Shown here in pieces: positions 25,792 through 34,008 of a stretch of DNA of 64,000 bases (position 1 is its first letter; every line of letters begins with the position of its first letter). The position numbers and the translations under genes were made by a program. The stretch lies in the NCBI GenBank assembly GCA_902373525.1, contig CABKMN010000002.1, forward strand, positions 100,684 through 164,683, given 5' to 3'. The DNA comes from an uncultured Bilophila sp. Lineage in GTDB: Bacteria; Desulfobacterota; Desulfovibrionia; Desulfovibrionales; Desulfovibrionaceae. Below the pieces are notes generated by a model. It searched no databases. It worked only from the letters and a program-made list of their open reading frames with translations, and was not told the DNA's origin.

Positions 25792-27432
25792 TCAGTCGAG
25801 GCTTTCGGCCAGCAGTTCGAGGAGCTGGCCGACGTTCTTCTTGCCGAACGACACCTTCTCGTCGTTGATGACGAGGCAAGGGACGCTCATGACGTTGTAC
25901 CGTTCCCGCAGATCGGGGAAGTGGTTCAGATCGTAGGCTTCGGCGGTCACCCATACGCTGGCGGCGGCGATGCGCTGCGCGGCGATGACCAGCTCGGGGC
26001 ACATCGTACAGGAGAGCGACACGAGCACCTTGAGGTTCACCGGCCTGTCGATCCGGGCGATGGCCTCGATGACCGCCGGCTCCAGCGACTGTCCCGGTCC
26101 CGCCGCGTTGTACAGCGCGATGACGAACGAACTCAGCTCGTGCCCGCCCGGCACCCCGTGGAAGGCGATGCCCGTGTCCTCGCCGTCCTGACGGAGGATG
26201 CGGACGCAGGGACGTTCCGAATCGTCCGCCGGAGGCAGGTACTCCACGGACAGCTTGTCCGTGAGTTCTTCCAGTTCCTCCAGCACCCGGCGCAGTTCCG
26301 CCGATACGGGGCGTCCGTCCAGCGCGGCCCGCAGGATCAGCGGATGCGCCATCCGGGCGAAGACCGCACCGAGCTGGCTCCGGTTCTCCGCCGTCAGAAA
26401 CCCCGCGTCGTCCGCGTCCCGGGCCTGTGCCGTCGCGGACGGCGTTTCGGGCTTTGCGGGACCGGAGGGCTGTTCCGGGCACAGGCCCGTCCTGCGCTGC
26501 ATGTCCAGCGCGTATTTTTCGATGGAGGTGGCGGCGACGGCCCCGTCCGCCACGGCGGTGACCACCTGCCGCAGCGTCTTGGCGCACACGTCCCCGGCGG
26601 CGTAGACGCCCTCCGCGGCGGTCCGCCGCTCCCCGTCCGTGAGCACGTAGCCCTGCGGGTCCAGCTCCGCGAGGCCCTTGAGCAGCGCGGAAGCCGGTTC
26701 GTACCCGGCGAACACGAACACGCCGAAACCTTCGCCGTCGGGCGGCGCGTACTCTTCCGTCTCGCCGGTGAGCGTATCGCGGAACACGGCGCGGCGCAGG
26801 GTGGAGTCTCCGCTCACTTCCTCCAGTACGGTATGGAAGCGCACGCGGATGCCCTCATGGGCGAGCACCTGTTCCGCGATGCTCCGGGCGCACGAAAAGG
26901 TGTCCCGGCGCACGAGCATGGTCACCGACCGCGCATAGCGGGTCAGGAACATGGCTTCCTCGGCGGCGGCGAACCCGCCGCCCACCACGAACACGTCCCG
27001 CCCGGTGAAGAATTCGCCGTCGCATGTGGCGCAGTAGGCCACGCCCCGGCCCCGGAATTCTGTTTCGCCCCGGAAGCCGACCTGACGCGGATGCGCGCCG
27101 GTCGCGACCACCACGGCGAAGCACCGCAGGACGCCCCGGCTGGTCCGCACGAGCTTGACGTCGCCCTCGACGTCCAGCCCCTCCACCTCGGCGAGCAGGA
27201 ACTCGGCGCCGAAACGCTGCGCCTGCCGCCGCATGGTGTCGGTCAGTTCCCGGCCTCCGGCCCGCTCCACGCCGGGGTAGTTCACCACCTCCGCCGTGAT
27301 GGTGATCTGCCCGCCGAAGGCTTCTTTTTCCACGACGAGCACCCGGTAACGGGCACGGGCCAGATAAAGGGCGGCGGACAACCCGGCGGGGCCGCCGCCC
27401 ACGATGACGGCATCGTAGAGATCGTCCTGCAT
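25792..27432 (-). CDS. AhpF-like peroxiredoxin reductase with permuted domain order
   Basis: This 546-residue flavoprotein has a thioredoxin-reductase domain first (residues 5-320): FAD motif VIVGGGPAGLSAALYL, redox pair CATC (C134, C137), NADPH motif VVGGGFAAAEEA and VYAAGDVC. A linker follows, then a tandem glutaredoxin-like region homologous to the AhpF N-terminal domain with dithiol CTMC at 475-478. E. coli AhpF has these two modules in the opposite order. It would pass NAD(P)H electrons through the C-terminal dithiol to the adjacent AhpC. The ATG overlaps the ahpC stop (TAATG), showing translational coupling. Confidence 0.87.
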   Translation of the reverse strand: MQDDLYDAVIVGGGPAGLSAALYLARARYRVLVVEKEAFGGQITITAEVVNYPGVERAGGRELTDTMRRQAQRFGAEFLLAEVEGLDVEGDVKLVRTSRGVLRCFAVVVATGAHPRQVGFRGETEFRGRGVAYCATCDGEFFTGRDVFVVGGGFAAAEEAMFLTRYARSVTMLVRRDTFSCARSIAEQVLAHEGIRVRFHTVLEEVSGDSTLRRAVFRDTLTGETEEYAPPDGEGFGVFVFAGYEPASALLKGLAELDPQGYVLTDGERRTAAEGVYAAGDVCAKTLRQVVTAVADGAVAATSIEKYALDMQRRTGLCPEQPSGPAKPETPSATAQARDADDAGFLTAENRSQLGAVFARMAHPLILRAALDGRPVSAELRRVLEELEELTDKLSVEYLPPADDSERPCVRILRQDGEDTGIAFHGVPGGHELSSFVIALYNAAGPGQSLEPAVIEAIARIDRPVNLKVLVSLSCTMCPELVIAAQRIAAASVWVTAEAYDLNHFPDLRERYNVMSVPCLVINDEKVSFGKKNVGQLLELLAESLD

Positions 27433-27995
27433 TACAGCAGGCCCACGAGGTCGAGGCTGGGCTTCAGGGTCTCCGCGCCGGGCTTCCACTTGGCGGGGCA
27501 TACCTGATCGCCGTGTTCGGCCACGAACTGGGACGCCTGCACCCGGCGGAACAGTTCGTCCGCGTTGCGGCCCACGTTCCCGGCGAGGACTTCATAGGCC
27601 ACGATCCTGCCTTCGGGATTGACGATGAAGCTGCCCCGCTCCGCCATGCCGTCGGCTTCGATCATCACGTCGAAGTCGCGGGCCAGCGCGCCGGTGGGGT
27701 CGGCCAGCATGGGGTATTTGATCTTCCGGATGGTCTTGGAGGCGTCATGCCACGCCTTGTGTACGAAATGGCTGTCGCACGAGACGGAGTAGATTTCGCA
27801 TCCGATGTTCTTGAAGTCGTCGTACTTGCCCGCGAGGTCCTCCAGCTCCGTGGGGCACACGAAGGTGAAGTCCGCAGGATAGAAGAAGAACACGGACCAG
27901 TGCCCGAGAATATCGGCCCTTGTGACGGTTCTGAAGGCGTTGTCCTGAAAGGCCTGTACGCTGAACTCGCCGACTTCCTTATTGATCATGGACAT
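27432..27995 (-). CDS. ahpC: Alkyl hydroperoxide reductase peroxiredoxin
   Basis: The 187-residue typical 2-Cys peroxiredoxin has peroxidatic C47 in DFTFVCPTE and resolving C166 in QVCPAKWKPG, close to E. coli positions 46 and 165. It reduces hydrogen peroxide and organic peroxides in the cytoplasm and is recycled by the coupled AhpF-like protein. A good AGGAG site precedes the ATG. A candidate promoter lies upstream at 28071-28098. No obvious PerR box was seen. The pair gives an anaerobe its oxygen-stress defence. Confidence 0.95.
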   Translation of the reverse strand: MSMINKEVGEFSVQAFQDNAFRTVTRADILGHWSVFFFYPADFTFVCPTELEDLAGKYDDFKNIGCEIYSVSCDSHFVHKAWHDASKTIRKIKYPMLADPTGALARDFDVMIEADGMAERGSFIVNPEGRIVAYEVLAGNVGRNADELFRRVQASQFVAEHGDQVCPAKWKPGAETLKPSLDLVGLL

Positions 27996-28070
27996 GGGGA
28001 ACTCCTTTATGGATTGTTGTCTGTTGCGTCGTTTCGTTGTTGATGACGTGTTTCAATTTGAATATGAAAG

Positions 28071-28098
28071 TCTTTATCATTAGAGAACAGATTGTCAA
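28071..28098 (-). promoter_or_regulatory. Candidate sigma-70 promoter of ahpC
   Basis: Read leftward, TTGACA (28093-28098, perfect -35) is followed after 16 bases by TAAAGA (28071-28076). It lies 76 bp before the ahpC start. The -10 is weak, suggesting activation. Confidence 0.5.
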
Positions 28099-28223
28099 GC
28101 CTTCCGCACCGTTTCTTTGCGGGTACGGGACGTCGGCTCCCGGAGCCGCCTTCACGGGATGATGCCCGTCCGGCGCGCCGTCCGCTCTCCCCTGCGGACG
28201 CCTTGCCGGATTCCCCGCACCCG

Positions 28224-28367
28224 CCGCGCCGTACGAGCGCGGAGAGAGGAAGGACGCCGGAAAGCTCACGGTCGTGACCCGGCCCACTCCGCGCCGTGCG
28301 CTCGCGGAGGAAGGTCTTTCCGAAGGGGTTTCCCGCGTTCCCCCGCGCCGTACGCGCACGAAGGAAG
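28224..28367 (+). repeat. Three imperfect direct repeats
   Basis: Copies begin at 28224, 28289 and 28343, each starting CCGCGCCGT and continuing with a GC-rich stretch to GGAAG. They are 54-65 bp apart. No function is evident; they may be GC-rich intergenic slippage. Confidence 0.4.
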
Positions 28368-28721
28368 AAACGGGGCCGTCGGCCAGGCGGGCGAAGCCAT
28401 GCCGTCCTAATGGAGAAAAGGATTCCCACGGCAGGGAATCCGCCGGACGGGCCGCGCCTGCTCCGCACGGGCGGCTTTTCAACGCAACCTTGCGGAGAAC
28501 CTCCCCGGATGCCCCGGCGGCCCCCGCCGTACCGGCTTTACGCCCATGCGAAAACCGGAGAAGGAGCCGTCCCGAAACCGGCGCGGAGATTTCCTGTCCC
28601 GGCAGCCGCCCCGCCTTCGCACGGCGCGCCGGGAGGGGCGGCCTGTCCGCCTCCCCTTTTCTGTAGGCTATCCGTGCGTTTCAATATATTATTTTTCTTG
28701 ACTTTTATCACTAACGTCTCT

Positions 28722-28776
28722 CCTTTTCGCGCCAAAGTGCGAAAAAGGTGCGAAAACCATGCGGACCGTTTCTCAC
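28722..28776. promoter_or_regulatory. Inverted repeats upstream of cyuA, probable bEBP enhancer sites
   Basis: CCTTTTCGC (28722-28730) and GCGAAAAAGG (28739-28748) form an inverted repeat; a second imperfect pair is GTGCGAAA (28748-28755) and TTTCTCAC (28769-28776). They lie 50-100 bp upstream of the -24/-12 element, the usual place for a bEBP site. A related dyad precedes the bEBP gene at 31943-31965. Confidence 0.55.
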
Positions 28777-28823
28777 ACGAACAAAAAGGGCGTAACCTGA
28801 ATGGGTTAGCAATCCGTACATTC

Positions 28824-28839
28824 TGGAACGCTTCTTGTA
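28824..28839 (+). promoter_or_regulatory. Probable sigma-54 promoter of cyuA
   Basis: TGGAACGCTTCTTGTA has GG and GT ten bases apart, two mismatches from the -24/-12 consensus (GC to GT at -12). It lies 53 bp before the cyuA ATG, with a bEBP gene downstream. Confidence 0.55.
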
Positions 28840-28891
28840 ATAGGGAGGGAAAACGCACTTATTTCTCGCCCAACGGCGAGTCGGAGGCATT

Positions 28892-30178
28892 ATGGACCTG
28901 CACGTCTTTTTCAGGAGTGAAGTCAAGCCCACGTTGGGCTGTACCGAACCGGGGGCCGTGGCCTACGCCGCGGCGACGGCGGCGCGGCGGCTGCCCGAAC
29001 CCGTGACCGGCATCCATCTGGAAATGTCCGTCGCCATCTACAAGAACGGGCGTTCGGTCGGCATTCCCGGCACCAACGGCCTGCGCGGCCTGACGCTGGC
29101 CTGCGTGCTCGGCGCGCTCGGCGGCAACCCCGACAAGGGCCTCATGGCGCTCGACGGCCTCTCGCCGGACATCGTGGAACAGGGACAGGGCTTCATCGAC
29201 GCCGGAAAGATCACCGAGGAAGTGGTGCAGGGCATGCCGTCCATGTGGGCGCGGGTCACGCTGACCGGCGGCGCGCATACCGCGTCCTGTACGGTCGCGG
29301 GCAAGCACGACCATGTGGCCCGGCTGGAGGCGGACGGCGAAATCCTCGTCGATCAGCCCCCGGCGCAGGCGGCGGGCGGCACGGACTGGACCGACGAACT
29401 CATGGCGATGGACTTTTCCCGGCTGTGGGACCTCGCCGTAGGCATCGACGACGCCATCGCGGAACAGATGCTCGAAGGCGCACGGATGAACATGGCGATC
29501 CTCGACCACCCCGGCTCGACCGAGATCGGCATCGGCATCGGAAGCACGCTCTCAAAGTACAATGAGGGCGGGTCATTGCAGGACAAGATCAAGGAAGTCG
29601 CGGGCGCAGCGTCCGACCTGCGCATGAGCGGCGGCGACGTGGCGGTCATGAGCAGCGCGGGGTCCGGCAACCACGGCATCGTGGCGGTCATCCCGGTGAC
29701 CATGACGGCCCGCGCCCTCGGCTCGGACGACCGCACGCTCGCGGAGGCGCTGGCCCTCAGTCATCTGGTATGCGGCTACATCAAGGCCTACACCGGACGG
29801 CTCACCCCCACCTGCGGCTGTGCGGTGGCCGCCGGGGCCGGAGCGGCGGCGGGCATCGTCCGCCTGCACAACGGCACGCCCCGACAGGCCGAACTCGCGG
29901 CCATCACCCTTGTGGGCACTCTGCTCGGCATGATCTGCGACGGCGCGAAGGAATCCTGCGGCCTCAAGGTCAGCAGCGCCGCCAGCGAGGCGTGGGTCGC
30001 CGCCATGCTCGCGCTCGAAAACCGGGGCATCCGCAACACGCAGGGCATCATCAGCCCGGACATCCACGAACTGGGGCGCACTCTGCGCGAGTTCAACGAA
30101 AAGATTTTCAGCGCGGCGGACTCCGTCATGATCGGCCTGATGACCCGCCAGAACCGGGCCGCCGAAGGACGCGTCTAA
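28892..30178 (+). CDS. cyuA: L-cysteine desulfidase (CyuA/UPF0597 family)
   Basis: This 428-residue protein is of the UPF0597/CyuA (formerly YhaM) family, 4Fe-4S enzymes that split L-cysteine to pyruvate, ammonia and sulfide and are related to serine dehydratase. The diagnostic Cys motifs are GCTEPGAVAYAAA at residues 16-28 (C17), LTPTCGCAVAAGAG, and ICDGAKESCGLKV. SGNHGI, a typical family motif, is also present. GGAGG precedes the start. Its sigma-54 promoter and nearby inverted repeats suggest control by the bEBP encoded at 30386-31882. A D/L-cysteine or serine substrate remains possible. Confidence 0.88.
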   Translation: MDLHVFFRSEVKPTLGCTEPGAVAYAAATAARRLPEPVTGIHLEMSVAIYKNGRSVGIPGTNGLRGLTLACVLGALGGNPDKGLMALDGLSPDIVEQGQGFIDAGKITEEVVQGMPSMWARVTLTGGAHTASCTVAGKHDHVARLEADGEILVDQPPAQAAGGTDWTDELMAMDFSRLWDLAVGIDDAIAEQMLEGARMNMAILDHPGSTEIGIGIGSTLSKYNEGGSLQDKIKEVAGAASDLRMSGGDVAVMSSAGSGNHGIVAVIPVTMTARALGSDDRTLAEALALSHLVCGYIKAYTGRLTPTCGCAVAAGAGAAAGIVRLHNGTPRQAELAAITLVGTLLGMICDGAKESCGLKVSSAASEAWVAAMLALENRGIRNTQGIISPDIHELGRTLREFNEKIFSAADSVMIGLMTRQNRAAEGRV

Positions 30179-30205
30179 CCCTCTCCCACTCCCCCTTCCC
30201 CCCTG

Positions 30206-30245
30206 CGCCGCGGATCGGCCTCCCCCATCGATCCGCGGCGTTTCT
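30206..30245 (+). terminator. Rho-independent terminator after cyuA
   Basis: CGCCGCGGATCG and CGATCCGCGGCG form a perfect 12 bp stem with an 11-base loop, followed by TTTCTT. It starts 28 bp after the cyuA stop and precedes the convergent regulator gene. Confidence 0.87.
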
Positions 30246-30385
30246 TCGTTCCCGCCGCGGCCTGCCGGCCCGGCGCATCGCCTGCGCGCTCCTCCTCGCT
30301 GGCCGTCTCCGTTTCCGGCTCCCTTCCCCTTTTCCGTGCCCGGAAGCCGCCCCGAAGGGCTCCTGCCGGAACACGACGACGCGGC

Positions 30386-31882
30386 CTAGCGGCTCCACGG
30401 CTCCTTGCGGAAGGCGATGCCGAGCTGGGCCATGCGGCGGTAGAGGGTGGCGAGGCTGATGCCGAGGTCGGCGGCGGCGCACTTTTTCCCTTCCGTATGC
30501 CGTCCGTGCAGTTCGAGGAGGCGAAGGATGCGCTCCCGTTCGGCGGCCGCCGGACGCTGCGCGGGCGGGCGCTTTTCCGGGCGGGGCTGCTCGGACGCCG
30601 CCTTGAAGCGGGAGGCCATCATGTCCAGCGTCAGAACGTCGTTTTCGCAGAAGCCCACCCCGTACTCGACGAAATTTTTGAGTTCCCGGACGTTTCCGGG
30701 CCACGGGTAGGCCTCGAAGGCGTGCATCAGGTCCGTGGCGACCCGATAGGTGCGGCCCCGTTCCCGGCTGAAGGCCTGAAGGAAATGAGCCACGAGCAGC
30801 CGGACGTCGCCCCCGCGCTCCCGCAGCGGCGGCACGGACAGCGGGATCACGTCCAGCCGGAAGAAGAGGTCCTCCCGGAACCGGCCCTGCCCCACGAGTT
30901 CGCGGAGATTCCGGTTGCTGGCGGCGATGACGCGGATGTCCACGGCGTGGTCGGACTTTCCGCCGATGCGGCGCACCACGCGCTCCTGCAACACCCGCAG
31001 GAGCTTGATCTGGAGCGGCACGGGCATTTCGGACACCTCGTCGAGGAAAAAGGTCCCGCCGTGGGCCTGCTCCAGCAGCCCCACGCGCCCGGCGGCGGTC
31101 GCGCCGGAAAACGCGCCCGGCTCGTAGCCGAATAGTTCGCTTTCCATGAGCGATTCGGGGATGGCCCCGCAGTTGATCGCCACAAAGGGGCCGTCGCGGC
31201 GGTCGCTGTTGGTGTGGACGGCCTGCGCCACCAGTTCCTTGCCCGTGCCGGACTCGCCCTGTATCAGCACCGTGGCGCTGGTGGCGGCGGCCTTCAGGAT
31301 GGCCCTCCGCAGCTCGCGCATGGCCTCGCTCTCTCCGACGATGCGGGGGAAGCGGTCGGCGTGGGGCGGCTCCGGCGGCGTTTCGGCCTTCCGGCCCCGC
31401 GCCCACGCGAATCCGATGACCTGAGTGATGAGTTCAAAGGCCCTTTCCGCCTTCACCAGCAGCTCGGCGCGCTGATCGTCCGTGAAGGCCACGATCTGGA
31501 CCACGCCCACGACCTTGCCGTCGATGATCGCCGGACCCGTGAAATTCGCCATGTCCGCGCAGGTCCCGCGCCCGGAGCAGGAGCGGCATATCTCGTCCTT
31601 GCCCGGCGTGAGCACCATCGTACTCTGCCCGGAGCGCAGGCTGTAGGTCAGCGCGTTGTCGTCGGGCAGCCGGAGCCCCACGCCCCGGAGGTACGGCCCG
31701 GTCCCGCCCACGCACGCGCCGTCCGCGTCCATGAGCACGATCTCCACTTCCAGCAGATCGGACAGCGGCGGCAGAAGGCTCCGGACCGCGCTCCAGCGGG
31801 CGAGGACGGGGGAATCGGGCGGCAACGGATCGGCAAGGGGCGTCTCAATCCACGACGGGGCGTGGCCAAAGTCCTTTCGCAT
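30386..31882 (-). CDS. Sigma-54-dependent transcriptional activator (bEBP), Fis-type
   Basis: The 498-residue activator has an N-terminal GAF/PocR-like sensor with a Cys triad (C99, C102, C108 in EICRSCSGRGTC), which may bind a metal, Fe-S cluster or thiol. The AAA+ domain follows: Walker A GESGTGKE (209-216), GAFSGA (256-261), Walker B GGTFFLDEV and an R-finger region. The C-terminal Fis HTH is AAADLGISLATLYRRMAQLGI. GAFSGA is a Thr-to-Ser variant of the sigma-54-contact GAFTGA loop. ATG 31882 has a CGGAGAG site; an upstream in-frame ATG at 32002 is rejected. It is convergent with cyuA, and both share dyad sites, so a role as a thiol-responsive activator of cyuA is inferred. Confidence 0.88.
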   Translation of the reverse strand: MRKDFGHAPSWIETPLADPLPPDSPVLARWSAVRSLLPPLSDLLEVEIVLMDADGACVGGTGPYLRGVGLRLPDDNALTYSLRSGQSTMVLTPGKDEICRSCSGRGTCADMANFTGPAIIDGKVVGVVQIVAFTDDQRAELLVKAERAFELITQVIGFAWARGRKAETPPEPPHADRFPRIVGESEAMRELRRAILKAAATSATVLIQGESGTGKELVAQAVHTNSDRRDGPFVAINCGAIPESLMESELFGYEPGAFSGATAAGRVGLLEQAHGGTFFLDEVSEMPVPLQIKLLRVLQERVVRRIGGKSDHAVDIRVIAASNRNLRELVGQGRFREDLFFRLDVIPLSVPPLRERGGDVRLLVAHFLQAFSRERGRTYRVATDLMHAFEAYPWPGNVRELKNFVEYGVGFCENDVLTLDMMASRFKAASEQPRPEKRPPAQRPAAAERERILRLLELHGRHTEGKKCAAADLGISLATLYRRMAQLGIAFRKEPWSR

Positions 31883-31942
31883 GGTGCTCTCCGGAATGAA
31901 CGGCTCTATAAAGGGTTTTTCCCGTATTTTCACACCGGCGCA

Positions 31943-31965
31943 TTTTCTCATTCCGCGTGAGAAAA
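31943..31965. promoter_or_regulatory. Perfect inverted repeat upstream of bEBP gene
   Basis: TTTTCTCA (31943-31950), seven bases, TGAGAAAA (31958-31965) form a perfect 8 bp dyad, 61 bp before the bEBP ATG. Its half-site resembles those upstream of cyuA, so autoregulation is likely. Confidence 0.62.
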
Positions 31966-32354
31966 AACAAGGGGCGGAACGGCTGTTTCCCGTCTCAGGC
32001 ATGGCGGACGGGACGCGGCTGCCGCGGTTCGGGATTTCCCGGCTGCGGCGGGCGCGCCCGTGCCGGACCGGGAGCGGAAACGCCGCCCTCGGGGGGCCGG
32101 AGCCGTCTGCGCTCAGTGCGTCTCAGAGGGAACGCGGTCCCGCGCGGAGTGAGCTCCGGTTTCTCCGGGCGGAGAAGGCCGCACAATCCACGGGGGTCCA
32201 TGCCGGGGAGTCCGCAGCGGATGCGTCCGCGCGATACGCCGCAGCCGGAAAGCCGCGCCGCAGCCTTTACGGTGAAAAATCGCCATCCCCGTGCCTCCAT
32301 TCGTCTTTTCAGACGGATTTCCGCAACCGGGACGTCGTCCGTCCGCTCATTCCG

Positions 32355-32382
32355 TTGACTTTTCCAGCAGACCCCATATTCT
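32355..32382 (+). promoter_or_regulatory. Candidate sigma-70 promoter of the HD-GYP gene
   Basis: TTGACT (32355-32360), 16 bases, then TATTCT (32377-32382) is a fair sigma-70 match 63 bp before the ATG. Confidence 0.5.
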
Positions 32383-32444
32383 GTGCGAATATCCCGCCGT
32401 GGTCCCACTCCGGCGGTTCTCTTCGTTCATATCCGGGAACAGCC

Positions 32445-33713
32445 ATGCAACTGCAAGTCAAGCTCTATGATCTGATTCTGGCCTTCGCCAACGCGCTGGA
32501 TCAGGTCCACCCCGCCCTGACCGGACACCACAGGCGCGTGGGATTCCTGCTCCACGGGCTGGCGGAGCGGCTCGGCCTTTCCCCCGAGGAGCGGGAACGC
32601 CTGTTCCTCGCCGGAATCATGCACGACGTGGGGGTCATCCCTCTGAAAACCAGTGCGGAAGACCTCGTTTTCGAGCGCGAGCGCTACCTCCATCCGCAGG
32701 CGGGATGCCTGTTCCTGCGGAACTGCTCCACGCTGACCGACGTGGCGGAACGGGTGCGGTTTCATCATATGTATTGGGAAAAGGCCCGCGACAAGGGACT
32801 GGCGGCCCGGGAGGGCTGCCTCATCAACATCGCGGATCGCGTGGACGTGAGCCTGCGCGGCAACCCGGATTTCCGAGAAGCCGTGAAGGGCGCGGAACGC
32901 AACGTGCGCGAACGCCGCCCCGGCATCTACTCCCCCGCCCACATCGAAGCCATGCGGGACGTCCTGCACGATGGGGAAACCCTCGACGACCTCTCCGAAG
33001 CGCATATACGTCTTCCCGGATTCATCCGCCGACGCTACGGCGGGCAGACGCTCGATTCACGGGAAATCATCCAGTTCAGCACCCTGTTCGGGCACATCAT
33101 CGACTCGTGCAGCCCCTTTACCGCGACCCATTCCACGGGCGTGGCCAACGCGGCGCTGGCGCTCGGGCGTCTGGCGGGCATGGAACAGGACGACCTCGAC
33201 ACGCTGTTCGTCGCGGGCATGCTCCACGACATCGGCAAGCTCGGCATCCCTACGGCCCTGCTCGAAAAGCCCGGCCCGCTGACCGCCGAGGAATTCCCCA
33301 AGGTGCAGCGGCACGCCGACCTGAGCCGCCTGTGGCTGAACGCCATTCCCGGCTTCGAGCGCGTGAGCCTCTGGGGCGGCGGACATCACGAGCGGCTGGA
33401 CGGCACGGGCTACCCGTTGGGCCTGACGGGTGAAGAAATTTCCGCCCCCGCGCGGATCATGGCGATTGCGGACGTGTTCACCGCACTGACCGAGGATCGC
33501 CCCTACCGCAAGGGCATGACCCCGCCCGAAGCCCTCCGCATTGTGGAGGGCATGGTGTCGCGGGGCCATCTGGACGGCGATCTGGTGAAGCTCCTGCGCG
33601 AAAACGCCGAGGAGATCGACGCCGTCCGGGCCTCCACCCAGACGGAGGCCCGGCAAGGCTTTCAGGACCTGCACGAAGCCTGCGCCGAACCGGACGACCT
33701 CTTGCGGGACTAG
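32445..33713 (+). CDS. Tandem HD-domain phosphodiesterase (HD + HD-GYP)
   Basis: The 422-residue cytoplasmic protein has two HD domains. The first has IMHDVGVIPL (H60-D61) and RFHHMYW (107-108). The second is a full HD-GYP with MLHDIGKLGIP (HD at 261-262) and HHERLDGTGYP (314-324), residues of a c-di-GMP phosphodiesterase. No receiver, PAS or transmembrane segment precedes them. The start was placed at 32445, where the family homology begins; the upstream frame is low-complexity. Only the second domain has the GYP signature, so the first may be regulatory. It probably lowers c-di-GMP made by enzymes such as the cyclase at 36398-38644. Confidence 0.9.
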   Translation: MQLQVKLYDLILAFANALDQVHPALTGHHRRVGFLLHGLAERLGLSPEERERLFLAGIMHDVGVIPLKTSAEDLVFERERYLHPQAGCLFLRNCSTLTDVAERVRFHHMYWEKARDKGLAAREGCLINIADRVDVSLRGNPDFREAVKGAERNVRERRPGIYSPAHIEAMRDVLHDGETLDDLSEAHIRLPGFIRRRYGGQTLDSREIIQFSTLFGHIIDSCSPFTATHSTGVANAALALGRLAGMEQDDLDTLFVAGMLHDIGKLGIPTALLEKPGPLTAEEFPKVQRHADLSRLWLNAIPGFERVSLWGGGHHERLDGTGYPLGLTGEEISAPARIMAIADVFTALTEDRPYRKGMTPPEALRIVEGMVSRGHLDGDLVKLLRENAEEIDAVRASTQTEARQGFQDLHEACAEPDDLLRD

Positions 33714-33730
33714 AGCCGTTGCAAGAGCTT

Positions 33731-33777
33731 GGGGGAAGGGATGGACCTTTCTGGAGAAAGGGTCCCTCCCTTCCCCC
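33731..33777 (+). terminator. Purine-rich terminator hairpin
   Basis: GGGGGAAGGGA and TCCCTTCCCCC flank an inner CCTTTCT/AGAAAGG stem 17 bp after the HD-GYP stop. No T tract follows. A similar element follows the last gene at 63943. Confidence 0.55.
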
Positions 33778-33880
33778 GCCCCCCCTCCCTCTCCCAAGAC
33801 GTTCGTCCTTATCGAATCCCTCTTCCGGGGCGTCCGCGGGGGCGAACGTGCGGGGCGGTGTGGTTTTCCTTGTTCAAGAG

Positions 33881-33982
33881 CGTGAGAAAGAGGCCCGGAC
33901 AGGCCGCGTTCAGCGGGTCCGCCGGTCCGGGCGTCGAGGCCGCAGACGTCGCCCGTGATCCGCAGCGCCGCAGGGACAGGGA
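33881..33982 (-). pseudogene. Decayed fragment of an EamA-type transporter gene
   Basis: About 100 bp here align, with substitutions and small indels, to the 3' part of the EamA gene at 34101-34210: both share runs such as ACAGGCCGCG and GCGTCGAGGCCG. Leftward translation gives ASTPGPADPLNAACPGLFL against ASTLGLAEPLSAACLGIFF in the intact protein. No start, stop or flanking frame is preserved. It is a remnant of a tandem duplication of the neighbouring gene. Confidence 0.6.
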
Positions 33983-34008
33983 GCCGGGTCCGCCGACCGG
34001 TTGCGGGA

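Larger units (their letters stand above)
27996..28891. other. Divergent intergenic region between ahpC and cyuA
   Basis: This 896 bp region carries the ahpC promoter at its left end, three imperfect GC-rich repeats at 28224-28367, and the cyuA control region at 28720-28840. The middle (28110-28680) is GC-rich with no open frame that looks coding. Confidence 0.55.
31883..32444. other. Divergent intergenic region between bEBP and HD-GYP genes
   Basis: This 562 bp region has the bEBP inverted repeat (31943-31965) at the left and a candidate HD-GYP promoter at the right. The GC-rich middle (31970-32340) has no convincing coding sequence. Confidence 0.5.
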
